Assembly (NCBI GenBank): GCA_947494925.1
Contig: CANLWS010000003.1
Span: 1-64,000 of the forward strand
Reading direction: 5' to 3'
Length of the DNA stretch: 64,000 nucleotides
From: an uncultured Alteromonadaceae bacterium
Lineage (GTDB): Bacteria > Pseudomonadota > Gammaproteobacteria > Enterobacterales > Alteromonadaceae
Shown here: piece after piece, positions 9,803-19,182 of the stretch
Layout of the letters: the number at the start of each line of letters is the position of its first letter
Numbering within the stretch: position 1 is the first letter of the stretch
Notes under the pieces: generated by a model
Told to the model about the DNA's origin: nothing
Database searches by the model: none
The model's input: only the letters and a program-made list of their open reading frames with translations
Made by a program: the position numbers and the translations under genes

Positions 9803-10542
9803 TTAGGTTTCCTTACGTTGTGAATGTTCTGATCGTACTTTCTGGACAATAACGTGATCGCTATTGAACCGATAACACCAGGAGCAATCCAGAAAATAAT
9901 CTGGAAACTACCAATATTTTCAAATAGTTGCCGTCCGCCAAAAGCCAAAAATGCTGTGTAAGCACCAATGCCTGAGCCTATCATTGCAGACAAATGCTCG
10001 CTAACCCATTGGCCAGCATCAATATGCTTTTTGAAGCAAAACCGTAGCATCCCAGTCCCGATAATGGCACCTAAAATGCCGAAAATAATATGCAGGATCC
10101 GGGAGGCTTGGATCCCCAGCACCAGCATGAATACACCGCCAACAACCAATGCGACCAGCGGTATTACATGCAGCGGTTTTCTCAATTCCGCAATATTGCC
10201 TTTATGTTTTAATACTGCAAAACCTTGTCTGACACTTACGTAGGTCAGCAGACTTAAAAACAATAAGAATCCCCAGAAGACGCGTATTGTGCCAGTAAAC
10301 CTCTCTCGATCTGAACCGGGCCTGAACATTTCCCCTTTGATCGCCATCGGATCGTAAATCACCATTAGTGCCATTACTGCGCCCGTGAACGCTACCAGAT
10401 ACATAATATTTCCGTAGTAGCGTCCAAATTTAATATGGTCAATGCTGCCTTTTTTGGTCACCAGAGGTGCCCAGAAAAGGAGTAATGCCATGCTCCCTAC
10501 CAGTATGTGGCTCATAAAAAACAGATTATGTATTGTGCTCAT
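9799..10542 (-). CDS. Multi-pass membrane protein, possibly DUF2306-like
   Basis: A 247-residue protein with about seven hydrophobic segments. Conserved-looking histidines occur near the start (HNLFFMSHILVG) and in the later helices (HVIPLVAL, LHIIFGILGA). The arrangement resembles the DUF2306/cytochrome b561-like membrane family, but this is only a resemblance. The ATG at 10542 follows CCGGAGAATATCT; an upstream in-frame codon at 10605 lacks such a site. It overlaps the downstream TPR gene by ATGA and is divergent from the histidine kinase gene at 10696, so the two-component system may regulate it. Confidence 0.72.
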   Translation of the reverse strand: MSTIHNLFFMSHILVGSMALLLFWAPLVTKKGSIDHIKFGRYYGNIMYLVAFTGAVMALMVIYDPMAIKGEMFRPGSDRERFTGTIRVFWGFLLFLSLLTYVSVRQGFAVLKHKGNIAELRKPLHVIPLVALVVGGVFMLVLGIQASRILHIIFGILGAIIGTGMLRFCFKKHIDAGQWVSEHLSAMIGSGIGAYTAFLAFGGRQLFENIGSFQIIFWIAPGVIGSIAITLLSRKYDQNIHNVRKPK

Positions 10543-10695
10543 AGATATTCTCCGGATTACCTTTGATGAAGTATAAAAACGGGGAGAAGTAACTATCAGT
10601 GCCATAAGTCACGAGATTAAAAGTGACTTTTGACCTATAGGAATTTAGGCTGGCAAACCACATACTTGTTTTAAGTTAAGACAACAGACATCGAG

Positions 10696-11835
10696 ATGAT
10701 TAAAAAGTTTAGAGACTGGCTGCAAATTGAAACGCTCACGGCCTTGCTTACCTGGGCATTCGTTAGCGGTTCCGCACTTTATCTGATGTTGAGAGCCGGA
10801 ACCTATAGTCTGACGGATATGCTGGTGGCGGCCACTTTGTTTGTTGTCTTTATTGTTACCTGGCAGTTCTCCGTGAGGGATGAAGAATACGAACATGAAG
10901 TCCCGGTAAGAGTTACGTTAATCATTGTGCAATATGCGGTTGTTCTGGGCTTGTATTTTCAGGTTCCGTACAGCTATCTGGCGATTCTGGTCACTATCTG
11001 GAGTTGCCAGTTACCTTATTATATGCCTATAAAACGCGCTATTTTGCTCTCGCCGTTGTGGTCCGCGCCTATGGGGTTGATTCATACCTATTATTGGGAT
11101 CAGTCCTTTATGATACTTACGACTTCTTTGTATTGGACCTTCAATCTGTTCGCGTTAGTTATGATTAACAGCAATATTAAAGAGAAGAATGCCAGAGAGG
11201 CGGCCAATGAGTTAAATCGTGATTTAATGGCAACACAGGCCTTACTGTCAGAAGCTACCAAGCAAGCCGAACGGGTAAGGATAGCGAGAAATATTCATGA
11301 TTTGTTGGGTCATCACCTGACTGCGTTAACCATTAATTTGCAAGTCGCTTCCAGGATCTCTGAGGGCCAGGCCCAACATAAAATTGAAGAATGTCATCGA
11401 TTGGCAAAATTACTGTTAAGCGATGTGCGCGAAGCGGTTTCAGATATTCGCGAAAAATCCAATCTTCAACTTGAAGCCGCACTCAACGCCTTGATCGACA
11501 ATGTGCCGGAAATTAAAGTTAAACTTGATTACGATAAAGGCGTTCAGATTGACGATGTGAATGTGGCAAATACTATCCTTTGTTGTGTTCAGGAATGTTT
11601 GACCAATAGTTTGAAACACAGCAATGCCAGTCAGTTTAATATACAGATTGTGGAGCATGATCGGACGATTCAGGTGGCAATGCAAGATAACGGCAAGCCG
11701 GTGAAAGAAATTAAAGTAGGCAATGGTATTACTGGTATGCGAGAACGCGTAGCCGAGTTAGGTGGTAAATTGAATTTTACCCCAATGGCTACTGGTTTCT
11801 CGTTATTAATAGAGCTACCCGAGGCCATGGCATGA
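10696..11835 (+). CDS. Sensor histidine kinase, DesK/NarX-like (HisKA_3)
   Basis: A 379-residue inner-membrane kinase. Five or six hydrophobic segments fill residues about 12-165, with little periplasmic sequence, as in DesK-type sensors of membrane or envelope state. A short coiled coil follows (about 168-195). The HisKA_3 dimerisation helix holds the phosphoacceptor His201 in ARNIHDLLGHHLT. The C-terminal ATPase domain shows QECLTNSLKHSNA (N box) and NGITGMRERVAELGG (G box). It overlaps the response regulator gene by ATGA, so the two form one unit. The signal is unknown; the divergent membrane/TPR gene pair is a plausible target. Confidence 0.93.
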   Translation: MIKKFRDWLQIETLTALLTWAFVSGSALYLMLRAGTYSLTDMLVAATLFVVFIVTWQFSVRDEEYEHEVPVRVTLIIVQYAVVLGLYFQVPYSYLAILVTIWSCQLPYYMPIKRAILLSPLWSAPMGLIHTYYWDQSFMILTTSLYWTFNLFALVMINSNIKEKNAREAANELNRDLMATQALLSEATKQAERVRIARNIHDLLGHHLTALTINLQVASRISEGQAQHKIEECHRLAKLLLSDVREAVSDIREKSNLQLEAALNALIDNVPEIKVKLDYDKGVQIDDVNVANTILCCVQECLTNSLKHSNASQFNIQIVEHDRTIQVAMQDNGKPVKEIKVGNGITGMRERVAELGGKLNFTPMATGFSLLIELPEAMA

Positions 11836-12473
11836 TTAACGTTCTTGTTGTTGACGATCAGATGCTGGTCAGGGAAGGAATTAAAAGCTTACTTTCACTT
11901 TCCGATAAACTTCATATCGTAGGAGAAGCGCACAATGGTCAAAATGCCATTGAGGTAATAAATCAGCTTCATCCTGATGTGGTACTAATGGATATCAGAA
12001 TGCCGGTAATGACTGGCATCGAAGCCGTTCAGGCTTTAAAAAGTCAATCTGTCGATATACCTGTGATTATGTTGACTACTTTTGATGATCATCAATTGGT
12101 GATGGACGCAATCCAGTCCGGTGCAAAAGGCTATTTGCTCAAAGATGTATCTTTGGAGACACTGGTGGAGGCAATTGAAACTGTGCATCGAGGTGAAACT
12201 CTCATTCAACCTGCGATTACTGAAAAGGTTTTGCAAGGTCTGCAGGGGCGTTCCAATGATTTTGACAGTTTTGAACAACCGGAAAAAATGTCGGAAAAGG
12301 AACTCGAAATATTACGTTTGATGGCAGCAGGTTGCAGCAACAGAGAAATTTCTCAGGCCATGTTCAAGTCTGAGGGAACAGTAAAAAATCAGGTATCCAA
12401 TGTGCTTGGTAAATTGGGTGTTAGAGACAGAACCCGTGCAGTATTGAAGGCCATAGAGCTGGGAATTATTTAG
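11832..12473 (+). CDS. Response regulator, NarL/FixJ family
   Basis: A 213-residue cytoplasmic regulator. The receiver domain (residues 1-120) has the acidic pair DD at 8-9, phosphoacceptor Asp54 in VVLMDIRMP, the conserved Thr in MLTTFDD and Lys in YLLKDVS. A LuxR/GerE helix-turn-helix occupies about 148-213 (GCSNREISQAMFKSEGTVKN). It is coupled to the upstream kinase by a four-base overlap and is its evident partner. Targets cannot be read from the sequence. Confidence 0.94.
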   Translation: MINVLVVDDQMLVREGIKSLLSLSDKLHIVGEAHNGQNAIEVINQLHPDVVLMDIRMPVMTGIEAVQALKSQSVDIPVIMLTTFDDHQLVMDAIQSGAKGYLLKDVSLETLVEAIETVHRGETLIQPAITEKVLQGLQGRSNDFDSFEQPEKMSEKELEILRLMAAGCSNREISQAMFKSEGTVKNQVSNVLGKLGVRDRTRAVLKAIELGII

Positions 12474-12483
12474 TTTTAGCTTA

Positions 12484-12503
12484 TTTAGGATTGCAGTCCT
12501 AAA
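12484..12503. terminator. Weak stem-loop after the response regulator gene
   Basis: TTTAGGA / TCCTAAA with a six-base loop lies 11 bp after the regulator stop, between convergent genes. The stem is short and AT-rich and has no T-run. Confidence 0.4.
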
Positions 12504-12557
12504 TGTTGAAAATTTTCTTCACTCATCAGTGGTGTCGACAAATTATTATGATGACGC

Positions 12558-14006
12558 CTAAAGTGTGTTCACCGGGAAGATAATACGAAATTCAACGCCT
12601 TTGCCAAGTTTTGAATGGCAATCGATTTGACCATTCAGTACTTTGACTACCAGGTTGTAGCAGATGTGCATACCTAACCCACTCCCCCCTGAATTTCTTG
12701 CTTTGGTAAAGAAGGGTTTGTATATATTCTCCAGCGTGTTTTCGCTCATGCCACGTCCATTATCCCGATAAATAAATTCCAGCGCAGTACCATAGATTGG
12801 ATCCTCAACCAGACGGGAACGAATAAAAATCTGGCCCACGGTGTTTTCGCCAAAACCATGTTGAGCGGAGTTTAAAATAAGGTTAATCAGCAGCTGACTG
12901 ATTGCGCCAGGATTACTCATAACCGCTAATTCAGGATCGATATCCAGACAGAATTTATGTTTGGCTCTTTTCAATCGAGGTTTTAACGAAAGCAGAATTT
13001 CATCAACATAACCGCAGATGTTAATTGAACGTGCATCCTGGCTATGCTGGTCAATGGAAAGTTGCTTAAAGGTCTTAATTAATTGCGTAGAGCGGATCAG
13101 GTTTCGCTCTACTATGTCACAACTTTCATTACACTCACTGAAAAATCGCGCCAAATCAGATTTTTTCATTTCCCCGCGGTTAAATACGTTTGCCGAGTTC
13201 TGCTGTAATGATTGCAAATGGGATATGGCCGTAATCGCAACACCTATAGGGGTGTTAATTTCATGAGTTAAACTCGACATCATAGTGCCCAATGCCGCCA
13301 TGTTTTCCATTTCAACCAATTGCGACTGAACGTCATTTCGCTGATCCAGTGCTTTTTTTAATAACATATTGGCTTCAGTCAGCTCTTTAGTGCGATCAGC
13401 GACACGTTTTTCCAGGTTTGCATTGGCTTCTTTTAACTGATTTATATTTTTAGCCCGTTCCAGAATAATGGAGATAATCTTTGCTTCGTATTGCAACGAA
13501 TCCAGATCATCCTGATCAGGTAATTTGGCGTCAGTAAAATACATCGCAAAAGTCCCATAGACTTCACCGTCTGGCAATACGATAGGGTAGGACCAACAAG
13601 ACTTGATGCCCGACAAACGGGCTTCAGTTTTAAACTCTTGCCAATTAGGGTGTTCCAATATGTTGTCGGTATATATTGGTTTCTGATGATAAACTGCGGC
13701 GCCACAGCATCCGGCGGTAGGGCCAACGGGAAAGTTATTTAATGCTTCGATGTATTCGTCAGGTAAATTGGGCGCAACAATGGGAGAAAGGCTGAGTTTA
13801 TTTTCATTAACTAAAAGTATGCCGCACATCAGCCCTTCTGTCGCATCTTCCAGGCTAAATATCAGCTGGCTTAATACTTCCTGAAGTGGGTTTCCTTTTA
13901 CCAACAGATCCAGGGCATTCGCGCGGCCTTTTTCAATAGCAGTATGTCGGCGAAGATGCTCGTAGTTCAAGGTGTTACTGGTTTCCACTTGTTTAAACGG
14001 GGGCAT
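12558..14006 (-). CDS. GAF-domain sensor histidine kinase
   Basis: A 482-residue soluble kinase. A GAF domain fills about residues 35-185, with a Cys pair in TAGCCGAAVYH that could bind a cofactor or sense redox state. A long coiled coil spans about 187-240 (many Glu/Lys/Leu heptads). The HisKA motif SLTHEINTPIG gives phosphoacceptor His248, and the HATPase domain shows LILNSAQHGFG (N box), RDNGRGM (G1) and GGSGLGMHICYNL (G2). No transmembrane segment is seen, so it senses a cytoplasmic cue. No response regulator gene follows in the same unit. The start codon has only a weak ribosome binding site. Confidence 0.9.
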   Translation of the reverse strand: MPPFKQVETSNTLNYEHLRRHTAIEKGRANALDLLVKGNPLQEVLSQLIFSLEDATEGLMCGILLVNENKLSLSPIVAPNLPDEYIEALNNFPVGPTAGCCGAAVYHQKPIYTDNILEHPNWQEFKTEARLSGIKSCWSYPIVLPDGEVYGTFAMYFTDAKLPDQDDLDSLQYEAKIISIILERAKNINQLKEANANLEKRVADRTKELTEANMLLKKALDQRNDVQSQLVEMENMAALGTMMSSLTHEINTPIGVAITAISHLQSLQQNSANVFNRGEMKKSDLARFFSECNESCDIVERNLIRSTQLIKTFKQLSIDQHSQDARSINICGYVDEILLSLKPRLKRAKHKFCLDIDPELAVMSNPGAISQLLINLILNSAQHGFGENTVGQIFIRSRLVEDPIYGTALEFIYRDNGRGMSENTLENIYKPFFTKARNSGGSGLGMHICYNLVVKVLNGQIDCHSKLGKGVEFRIIFPVNTL

Positions 14007-14085
14007 GATTCTTATAGTTATTTTATTGCTTAAATCTTCTCCAATCTACCAGAACCAACTCACTTGTAAACGGCAATATTTTTAC

Positions 14086-14814
14086 CTATAAATCGCCATG
14101 TAGTGCTTGTAAAACCGAAATGGCTGCCAGCGCTGCAGTTTCTGTCCGCAGGACTCTGGGACCCAGTTGAACAGTCTGAAAGCCAGTTTCTTCAGTGAGA
14201 TAGACCTCCTGATCAGAAAAACCACCTTCAGGACCGATCAGCAGTCTGACACCCTTAGGAGGAACCTGTAAATGACGAATGCTCTTTTCCGCTCTGGGAT
14301 GCAAAGTGAGGCGCAATTGATTTGTTGATTCTGATGTCCATTCCGCCAGCTCAGCAGGTGGATGCAATATGGGAATACGGTTTCGTCCGCACTGTTCACA
14401 GGCTCCGGTTATAATTTTTTGCCATTGGCTGTGTTTCTTTTCCCAACGTTCTTTGCTCAGTTTGACGCCGCAACGTTCTGTGATCAGAGGTGTGATTTCT
14501 GTGACACCTAGTTCCACCGCTTTTTGCATAACCAAGTCCATTCTATCTCCGCGAGAAACGCCCTGGCCCAGATGAATACTAAGACTGGATTCAACGCTAA
14601 TGGATAATTTGGCATCGACAAGTGCAATGGCCTTACGCTTTTCAGACACAATCAGTTCTGCACTGTATTCACTATCATCGCCATGAAATAACACCAGAGG
14701 GTGGCCAGGCTTTAACCTCAACACATTCACAATATGATTGGTAGCGTCGCTGGACAGTTGTACTTCGTTATCAACAATTAGAGGGTCTGGGTGGAAAATA
14801 CGCGGGATGCGCAT
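14086..14814 (-). CDS. rsmE: 16S rRNA (uracil(1498)-N3)-methyltransferase
   Basis: A 242-residue SPOUT-family methyltransferase that methylates N3 of U1498 in 16S rRNA using S-adenosylmethionine. The start MRIPRIFHPDPL matches the RsmE N-terminus, so I set the start at 14814 rather than a longer frame to 14838. The N-terminal PUA-like domain covers about 1-70. The C-terminal trefoil-knot SAM site is visible as LLIGPEGGFSDQE and LGPRVLRTETAALAA. It is a single housekeeping gene and nothing about it is unusual. Confidence 0.95.
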   Translation of the reverse strand: MRIPRIFHPDPLIVDNEVQLSSDATNHIVNVLRLKPGHPLVLFHGDDSEYSAELIVSEKRKAIALVDAKLSISVESSLSIHLGQGVSRGDRMDLVMQKAVELGVTEITPLITERCGVKLSKERWEKKHSQWQKIITGACEQCGRNRIPILHPPAELAEWTSESTNQLRLTLHPRAEKSIRHLQVPPKGVRLLIGPEGGFSDQEVYLTEETGFQTVQLGPRVLRTETAALAAISVLQALHGDL

Positions 14815-15001
14815 AAATATAGTTCCTGGCGGCAACAATAAAAGTGCTTCAATTATCGTAAAGAGTCTTATCTAAAAGCAATACAAAAATAAATAATCTG
14901 AATTTGCGGTGATCTATGTTTACAGGGGAAGGAAAATGACAAGTGAAGTGAGAGAACAATCTCTCGGCAGGTATACTTCACCTACCGAGACAACAGATTA
15001 T

Positions 15002-15184
15002 CTAGCCCGCCTTTATCGCTTTGGCAGTATTGATAGTATTGTGTTCCTCCTGTTTATGCTCAATCTTTGAAGCATATTGCGCATTATCACTGCGCGCGTG
15101 CATCGTGTTTGCACCGGTATCTTTAGTCAATGAATAGACCAAGAGAATTGCTACCGTAAAAAACAATATAGAAAGTACTAACAT
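15002..15184 (-). CDS. Small single-pass membrane protein, unknown function
   Basis: A 60-residue protein with one N-terminal hydrophobic helix (residues 2-19) and a polar tail rich in His, Lys, Glu and Asn. A good ribosome binding site (AAAGGAAAT) lies 4 bases before the ATG, the main reason to accept it. A 28-bp perfect palindrome lies about 70 bp upstream. I do not recognise the family. Confidence 0.6.
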   Translation of the reverse strand: MLVLSILFFTVAILLVYSLTKDTGANTMHARSDNAQYASKIEHKQEEHNTINTAKAIKAG

Positions 15185-15542
15185 TTTTATTTCCTTTAAA
15201 AATATTACGCTGCCCCTACTCGGGAAGCGTATTCTATCACCAACACCTGCATTTTTTTAAACTAAAATTAGTTTAAAAAAGCATTCTTTATATCATTTGC
15301 TTTTATTTCAACGACTTAAGTTATGTTGAATAATCTGGAAAACCTAAAGTACAGCGGAAGTTTTACAAAATGATGACTTTTAGCAATAAAAGTGATGCCA
15401 AACAGGTACACATTAGACTAAAGACTGAAAAATATTCTTTTTCTTATCTGCTTGATTCATCTATGCTTTCTCTGTCGAAAAGTGAGACGTTGACTTTTCA
15501 ATACTAAAAAATAAATCCAGAAAAAAGTATATGGAGAACAAA
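15185..15542. other. Intergenic region between the small protein gene and mscS
   Basis: 358 bases holding two divergent promoter regions. The only marked structure is the AT-rich palindrome at 15253-15280, listed separately. No further coding frame with a ribosome binding site is seen. Confidence 0.6.
15253..15280. promoter_or_regulatory. Perfect AT-rich palindrome, possible operator
   Basis: The 13-base arm TTTTTTAAACTAA (15253-15265) is mirrored exactly by TTAGTTTAAAAAA (15268-15280), with a two-base centre. It lies about 70 bp before the small membrane protein gene (minus strand) and 263 bp before mscS. It could be an operator, or a weak bidirectional terminator given the flanking T and A runs. 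Confidence 0.45.
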
Positions 15543-16364
15543 ATGTTTGAAGATATAAATATGGCCGAAATGATGGAAACCTATGTGATCCCATGGGCAA
15601 TCAATATTGGCCTAGCCATTCTTATTTATATAGTGGGTAAGATTGTCGTCGGTATTCTTGTTAGTGTGTTTGGCAAGATAATGGAAAAGTCCAAATACGA
15701 CGATATGTTAGTGGACTTCTTAAAGACTATAGTGCGAGCGGTGTTAATGTTGTTTGTAATTATTGCCTCGCTAAACCAGCTAGGCGTAGATACAACCTCA
15801 TTGGTAGCAATACTCGGTGCTGCTGGCCTGGCAATTGGTTTGTCACTTCAAGGCTCATTGCAGAATTTTGCAGCAGGTGTCATGTTGCTGGTTTTCAGAC
15901 CCTTTAAAAAAGGGGATTTTGTCGAAGCGGGCGGTACTGCAGGTGTAGTTCAGCAAATTACAATCTTCACTACCTTGATGCTTACACCAGATAACAAAGA
16001 AATCATTGTGCCGAATGGTGCCATTTATGGAGGCAACATTGTTAATGTTTCTGCCAGAGACACAAGACGAGTGGATATGGTAGTGGGTATTGGGTACGAC
16101 AGTGACCTCAAAAAAGCCAAAGACATTCTTAACGAAATGGTTAAGGCGGATGACAGAATCCTTGCAGAACCAGCACCGACTGTAGCCGTTTCTGAATTGG
16201 CTGACAGCAGCGTGAATTTTGTGGTTCGCCCTTGGGTCAAGTCGTCAGACTACTGGGCAGTCATGTTTGATTTTAATGAAGCAGTAAAACTACGTTTCGA
16301 TGCGGAAGGTATTTCGATTCCTTACCCACAAATGGATGTGCATGTGCACAAACAGGAAGCTTAG
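15543..16364 (+). CDS. mscS: Small-conductance mechanosensitive channel MscS
   Basis: A 273-residue channel that opens under membrane tension during osmotic downshock. Three transmembrane helices lie in about residues 15-130. The pore helix TM3 is recognisable from LGAAGLAIGLSLQGSLQNFA, followed by the beta domain (FRPFKKGDFVEAGGTAGVV) and the cytoplasmic vestibule ending in ISIPYPQMDVHVHK. Length and motifs fit E. coli MscS (286). I prefer the ATG at 15543, which has TGGAGA six bases upstream, over the in-frame ATG at 15531. It ends in a strong terminator. Confidence 0.94.
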   Translation: MFEDINMAEMMETYVIPWAINIGLAILIYIVGKIVVGILVSVFGKIMEKSKYDDMLVDFLKTIVRAVLMLFVIIASLNQLGVDTTSLVAILGAAGLAIGLSLQGSLQNFAAGVMLLVFRPFKKGDFVEAGGTAGVVQQITIFTTLMLTPDNKEIIVPNGAIYGGNIVNVSARDTRRVDMVVGIGYDSDLKKAKDILNEMVKADDRILAEPAPTVAVSELADSSVNFVVRPWVKSSDYWAVMFDFNEAVKLRFDAEGISIPYPQMDVHVHKQEA

Positions 16365-16380
16365 TTTTCCAAACTAAAAA

Positions 16381-16408
16381 AATGCTGCGACAACGCAGCA
16401 TTTTTTTT
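16381..16408. terminator. Bidirectional terminator between mscS and the M48 protease gene
   Basis: AATGCTGCG / CGCAGCATT with an ACAA loop, an A-run on the left and eight T on the right, lies between the convergent stops at 16364 and 16424. The symmetry suits termination in both directions. Confidence 0.87.
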
Positions 16409-16423
16409 GCCTGTGGCTAACTG

Positions 16424-17227
16424 TTATTTTTTACAATTGGGTTTAGTTGAGGCCTTTGCGGCAATTGCTCTGGCATCTGCCAGATTACTTTGTAGCATGC
16501 TAATTCTGGTTTGTGGCGAAGGGTGAGTTGACATAAATTCCGCCTGGCGTTTTCCCCCACTGGCTTTATCCATGTTCTGCCATAAATCGATGGCACCTTG
16601 AGGTTCAAACCCGGCTTTCGCCATCAAACTCAATCCGATCAGATCTGACTCAGACTCATGAGTACGACTGAACGGCAATTGCACGCCTACCTGTACCCCC
16701 AGACCAATTGCTGCCATGATCATATTGCTGTTCGCAATTTGATTATTCTTAAGTAATTGATTTGTGACGTCCATACCGAAACCAATTAATGCCGAATTAG
16801 ACATACGTTCGTTGCCATGTTCGGCGATAACATGACCTATTTCATGGCCTATTACCGCAGCTAGCTGATCCTGGTTTTCAGCCACGTTCAGCAAGCCAGT
16901 GTAAACACCAATTTTTCCACCCGGCAGTGCAAAAGCGTTGACCTGATCATCTTCAAACACAACCAGTTCCCATTGCCCGGCAAAGATCTTTTGTGGTACT
17001 TGCCTGGTCAGGTGATTTGCCACACAACTAACGAATTCATTTTCAACTCTTTTAGTTGATACTTTTTGCTGCGATTTCATTCCGTCAAATGCCTGAACAC
17101 CCATATTGGTAAGCTGAGCATTGGAATAAAGTTTCAGTTGCGAACGTCCGGTGGGAGAAGTCGCGCAGGAAGTCAGCACGAATAATGTTAAGACTGCTAG
17201 TCCGGTTTTCAATTTAGTAAACTGCAT
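16424..17227 (-). CDS. M48-family metalloprotease lipoprotein, LoiP-like
   Basis: A 267-residue periplasmic lipoprotein. The signal peptide ends in the lipobox LTSC with Cys21 as the acylation site. The zinc motif HEIGH is at residues 128-132 and the third ligand is probably Glu193 in HESESD. Size and the GKIGVYTGLL and THPSPQTRI motifs match the YggG/LoiP group of single-domain M48 peptidases, which take part in outer-membrane protein quality control. It lacks the TPR domain that would make it BepA. It is convergent with mscS and shares its terminator. Confidence 0.9.
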   Translation of the reverse strand: MQFTKLKTGLAVLTLFVLTSCATSPTGRSQLKLYSNAQLTNMGVQAFDGMKSQQKVSTKRVENEFVSCVANHLTRQVPQKIFAGQWELVVFEDDQVNAFALPGGKIGVYTGLLNVAENQDQLAAVIGHEIGHVIAEHGNERMSNSALIGFGMDVTNQLLKNNQIANSNMIMAAIGLGVQVGVQLPFSRTHESESDLIGLSLMAKAGFEPQGAIDLWQNMDKASGGKRQAEFMSTHPSPQTRISMLQSNLADARAIAAKASTKPNCKK

Positions 17228-17418
17228 AAAGTCCGTTCAGATTTTCAAAAGTAGGGGTATTTTTTGCTAACTTGCCTGAAAAAGCCAGAAGTGATTTTCA
17301 GCTCACTGGCACAAAATCAAAGTACTGATGCAGTGATGCGATATTAAGCTTAAGTTCAGCTAACTTTGTTTAGTTTTAGATCAACGCTGAAATCCTTCCT
17401 CTGGCGAGGTAACACATT

Positions 17419-17883
17419 ATGTCTCAAAAGCGATTCTTATCATTTTTTTTATTTGCAGCTGCATTTATACAAGGTTGCGCTACTCACGGCGTGGACAATG
17501 CTGACAGAAATCAATTTGTCACCGAGTTTTATGCTTTCGTCACAGATATAGAAAAGGTCAAATATCAGTCTCACGTGGGACCCGCAGTCACTATAGGTGC
17601 CATTGGCGGAGCCCTGGAAAACTCAGACGGTGATCGAAGTGATATTGTAGGCGGGGCAATTGTTGGCGGAATGATAACAGGTGTGCTCGCAGCCTTGTTT
17701 GAAGGTTCAAATGATGGTTATGAGTATCAACTGGACGCCATTGATGGTGACAGGATCCGAGTCATGCTGGACTACTATCCGGCAGAATTGGGCGATTGCG
17801 TGATAGTCAGAGTGTCTGGCTCAGTAGAAATAAGCAAACAACCACTGACAAGTTGTGACAGAGACAGTGTTTATGTGGAGTAA
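17419..17883 (+). CDS. Putative lipoprotein with a glycine-zipper segment
   Basis: A 154-residue protein with a lipoprotein signal (lipobox IQGC, Cys20) and a glycine-rich membrane-like stretch (GGAIVGGMITGVLAALFEG, about residues 78-96), as in glycine-zipper outer-membrane lipoproteins of the SlyB/Rcs-associated type. The rest is polar and ends with two cysteines (DCVIVRVSG, TSCDRDS). The function is unknown. The gene stands alone between the M48 protease gene (divergent) and metK (convergent). Confidence 0.72.
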   Translation: MSQKRFLSFFLFAAAFIQGCATHGVDNADRNQFVTEFYAFVTDIEKVKYQSHVGPAVTIGAIGGALENSDGDRSDIVGGAIVGGMITGVLAALFEGSNDGYEYQLDAIDGDRIRVMLDYYPAELGDCVIVRVSGSVEISKQPLTSCDRDSVYVE

Positions 17884-17924
17884 AAAATCGCAAGGTGGGG
17901 AAGAAGCATAAACATAAACAGTAA

Positions 17925-17946
17925 AAGGCCACCCTTAGGTGGCCTT
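17925..17946 (-). terminator. Terminator of metK
   Basis: AAGGCCACC / GGTGGCCTT, a perfect 9-bp stem with a four-base loop, lies just after the metK stop. On the minus strand the stem is followed by TTTTAC, so it mainly serves metK; it may also slow transcripts from the convergent lipoprotein gene. Confidence 0.75.
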
Positions 17947-17954
17947 CGTTCAAC

Positions 17955-19100
17955 TTATACAGATGCTTTCAAGGCATCCACTTTGTCGGTGGCTTCCCAT
18001 GGGAACTCTTCCCGGCCAAAGTGACCATAAGCTGCTGTCGCCTGGTAAATAGGTTTTTCCAGATCCAGCATTTTAATCAAACCGTAAGGACGCAAGTCAA
18101 ATACGTCTCTGACAATGCTGGTTAATAAGCTATCTGCTACCTTACCTGTGCCGAAAGTTTCAATATTAATAGAAGTAGGTTCGGCCACACCGATAGCGTA
18201 AGAAACCTGGATTTCACACCGTTCTGCAAGGCCTGCTGCAACGATATTTTTGGCTACGTAACGACCAGCGTAGGCAGCAGAGCGATCTACTTTGGAAGGA
18301 TCCTTGCCCGAGAAGGCGCCGCCCCCATGACGAGCCATACCGCCGTAGGTATCTACAATGATTTTGCGACCTGTCAGACCGCAATCGCCCATCGGGCCAC
18401 CAATAACGAATCGACCTGTCGGATTAATCAGGTATTGGGTTTTACTGGTTAACCACTTTTCCGGCAAGATAGGTTTGATGATTTCTTCCATCACTGCTTC
18501 GCGAAGGTCCGCAGTGCTGATGGAGTCGCAATGCTGCGTGGATAATACAACCGCATCAATGCCAACCGGTTTATCATTTTCATAGACAAAGGTCACCTGG
18601 CTCTTTGCGTCAGGTCGCAACCATTCCAATGTCCCATTTTTCCGCACTTCAGCCTGACGTTTTACCAGCCTGTGAGAGAAGGTCACAGGTGCTGGCATCA
18701 ATACGTCTGTTTCATTGCTGGCGTAACCAAACATTAACCCTTGATCACCAGCACCCTGATCTTCAGGACGACTGCGGTCAACACCCTGGTTGATGTCCGG
18801 AGATTGTTTACCGATGGCATTCAGTACGGCACAAGAATCGGCATCAAAGCCCATGTCAGAATGGGTGTATCCTATTTCACGTACTGTTTTACGGGTAAGC
18901 TCTTCAATATCAACCCAGGCAGAAGTAGTGACTTCTCCGCCAACTAAAACCATGCCCGTTTTGACGAAGGTTTCACAGGCAACCCGCGCTTTAGGATCCT
19001 GAGCCAGTATAGCGTCAAGGACTGCATCAGAAATCTGGTCCGCGATTTTGTCCGGGTGGCCCTCAGATACTGATTCGGATGTAAATAATGTCGTTGCCAT
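17955..19100 (-). CDS. metK: S-adenosylmethionine synthase
   Basis: A 381-residue cytoplasmic enzyme that makes S-adenosylmethionine from methionine and ATP. The N-terminus [20 protein letters not shown] holds the ATP-site histidine. [12 protein letters not shown] and the phosphate loop [19 protein letters not shown] are the family signatures. Length equals that of E. coli MetK (384) within a few residues. It is a single gene with its own terminator, and 83 bases upstream of the ATG is an array of MetJ-like boxes, so methionine/SAM repression is expected. Confidence 0.98.
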   Translation of the reverse strand: MATTLFTSESVSEGHPDKIADQISDAVLDAILAQDPKARVACETFVKTGMVLVGGEVTTSAWVDIEELTRKTVREIGYTHSDMGFDADSCAVLNAIGKQSPDINQGVDRSRPEDQGAGDQGLMFGYASNETDVLMPAPVTFSHRLVKRQAEVRKNGTLEWLRPDAKSQVTFVYENDKPVGIDAVVLSTQHCDSISTADLREAVMEEIIKPILPEKWLTSKTQYLINPTGRFVIGGPMGDCGLTGRKIIVDTYGGMARHGGGAFSGKDPSKVDRSAAYAGRYVAKNIVAAGLAERCEIQVSYAIGVAEPTSINIETFGTGKVADSLLTSIVRDVFDLRPYGLIKMLDLEKPIYQATAAYGHFGREEFPWEATDKVDALKASV

Positions 19101-19182
19101 CGAGATTCCTTTTAATCAACCGTAATTGTTTATCGGTACTTAGGTCGGGTATTTTAGCGACTTCAATTAAAAATACCAGTCT

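Noticed and set aside
19101-19182. SAM riboswitch before metK
   Set aside because: The leader is short and shows no SAM-riboswitch stems; the MetJ-like boxes explain regulation better.
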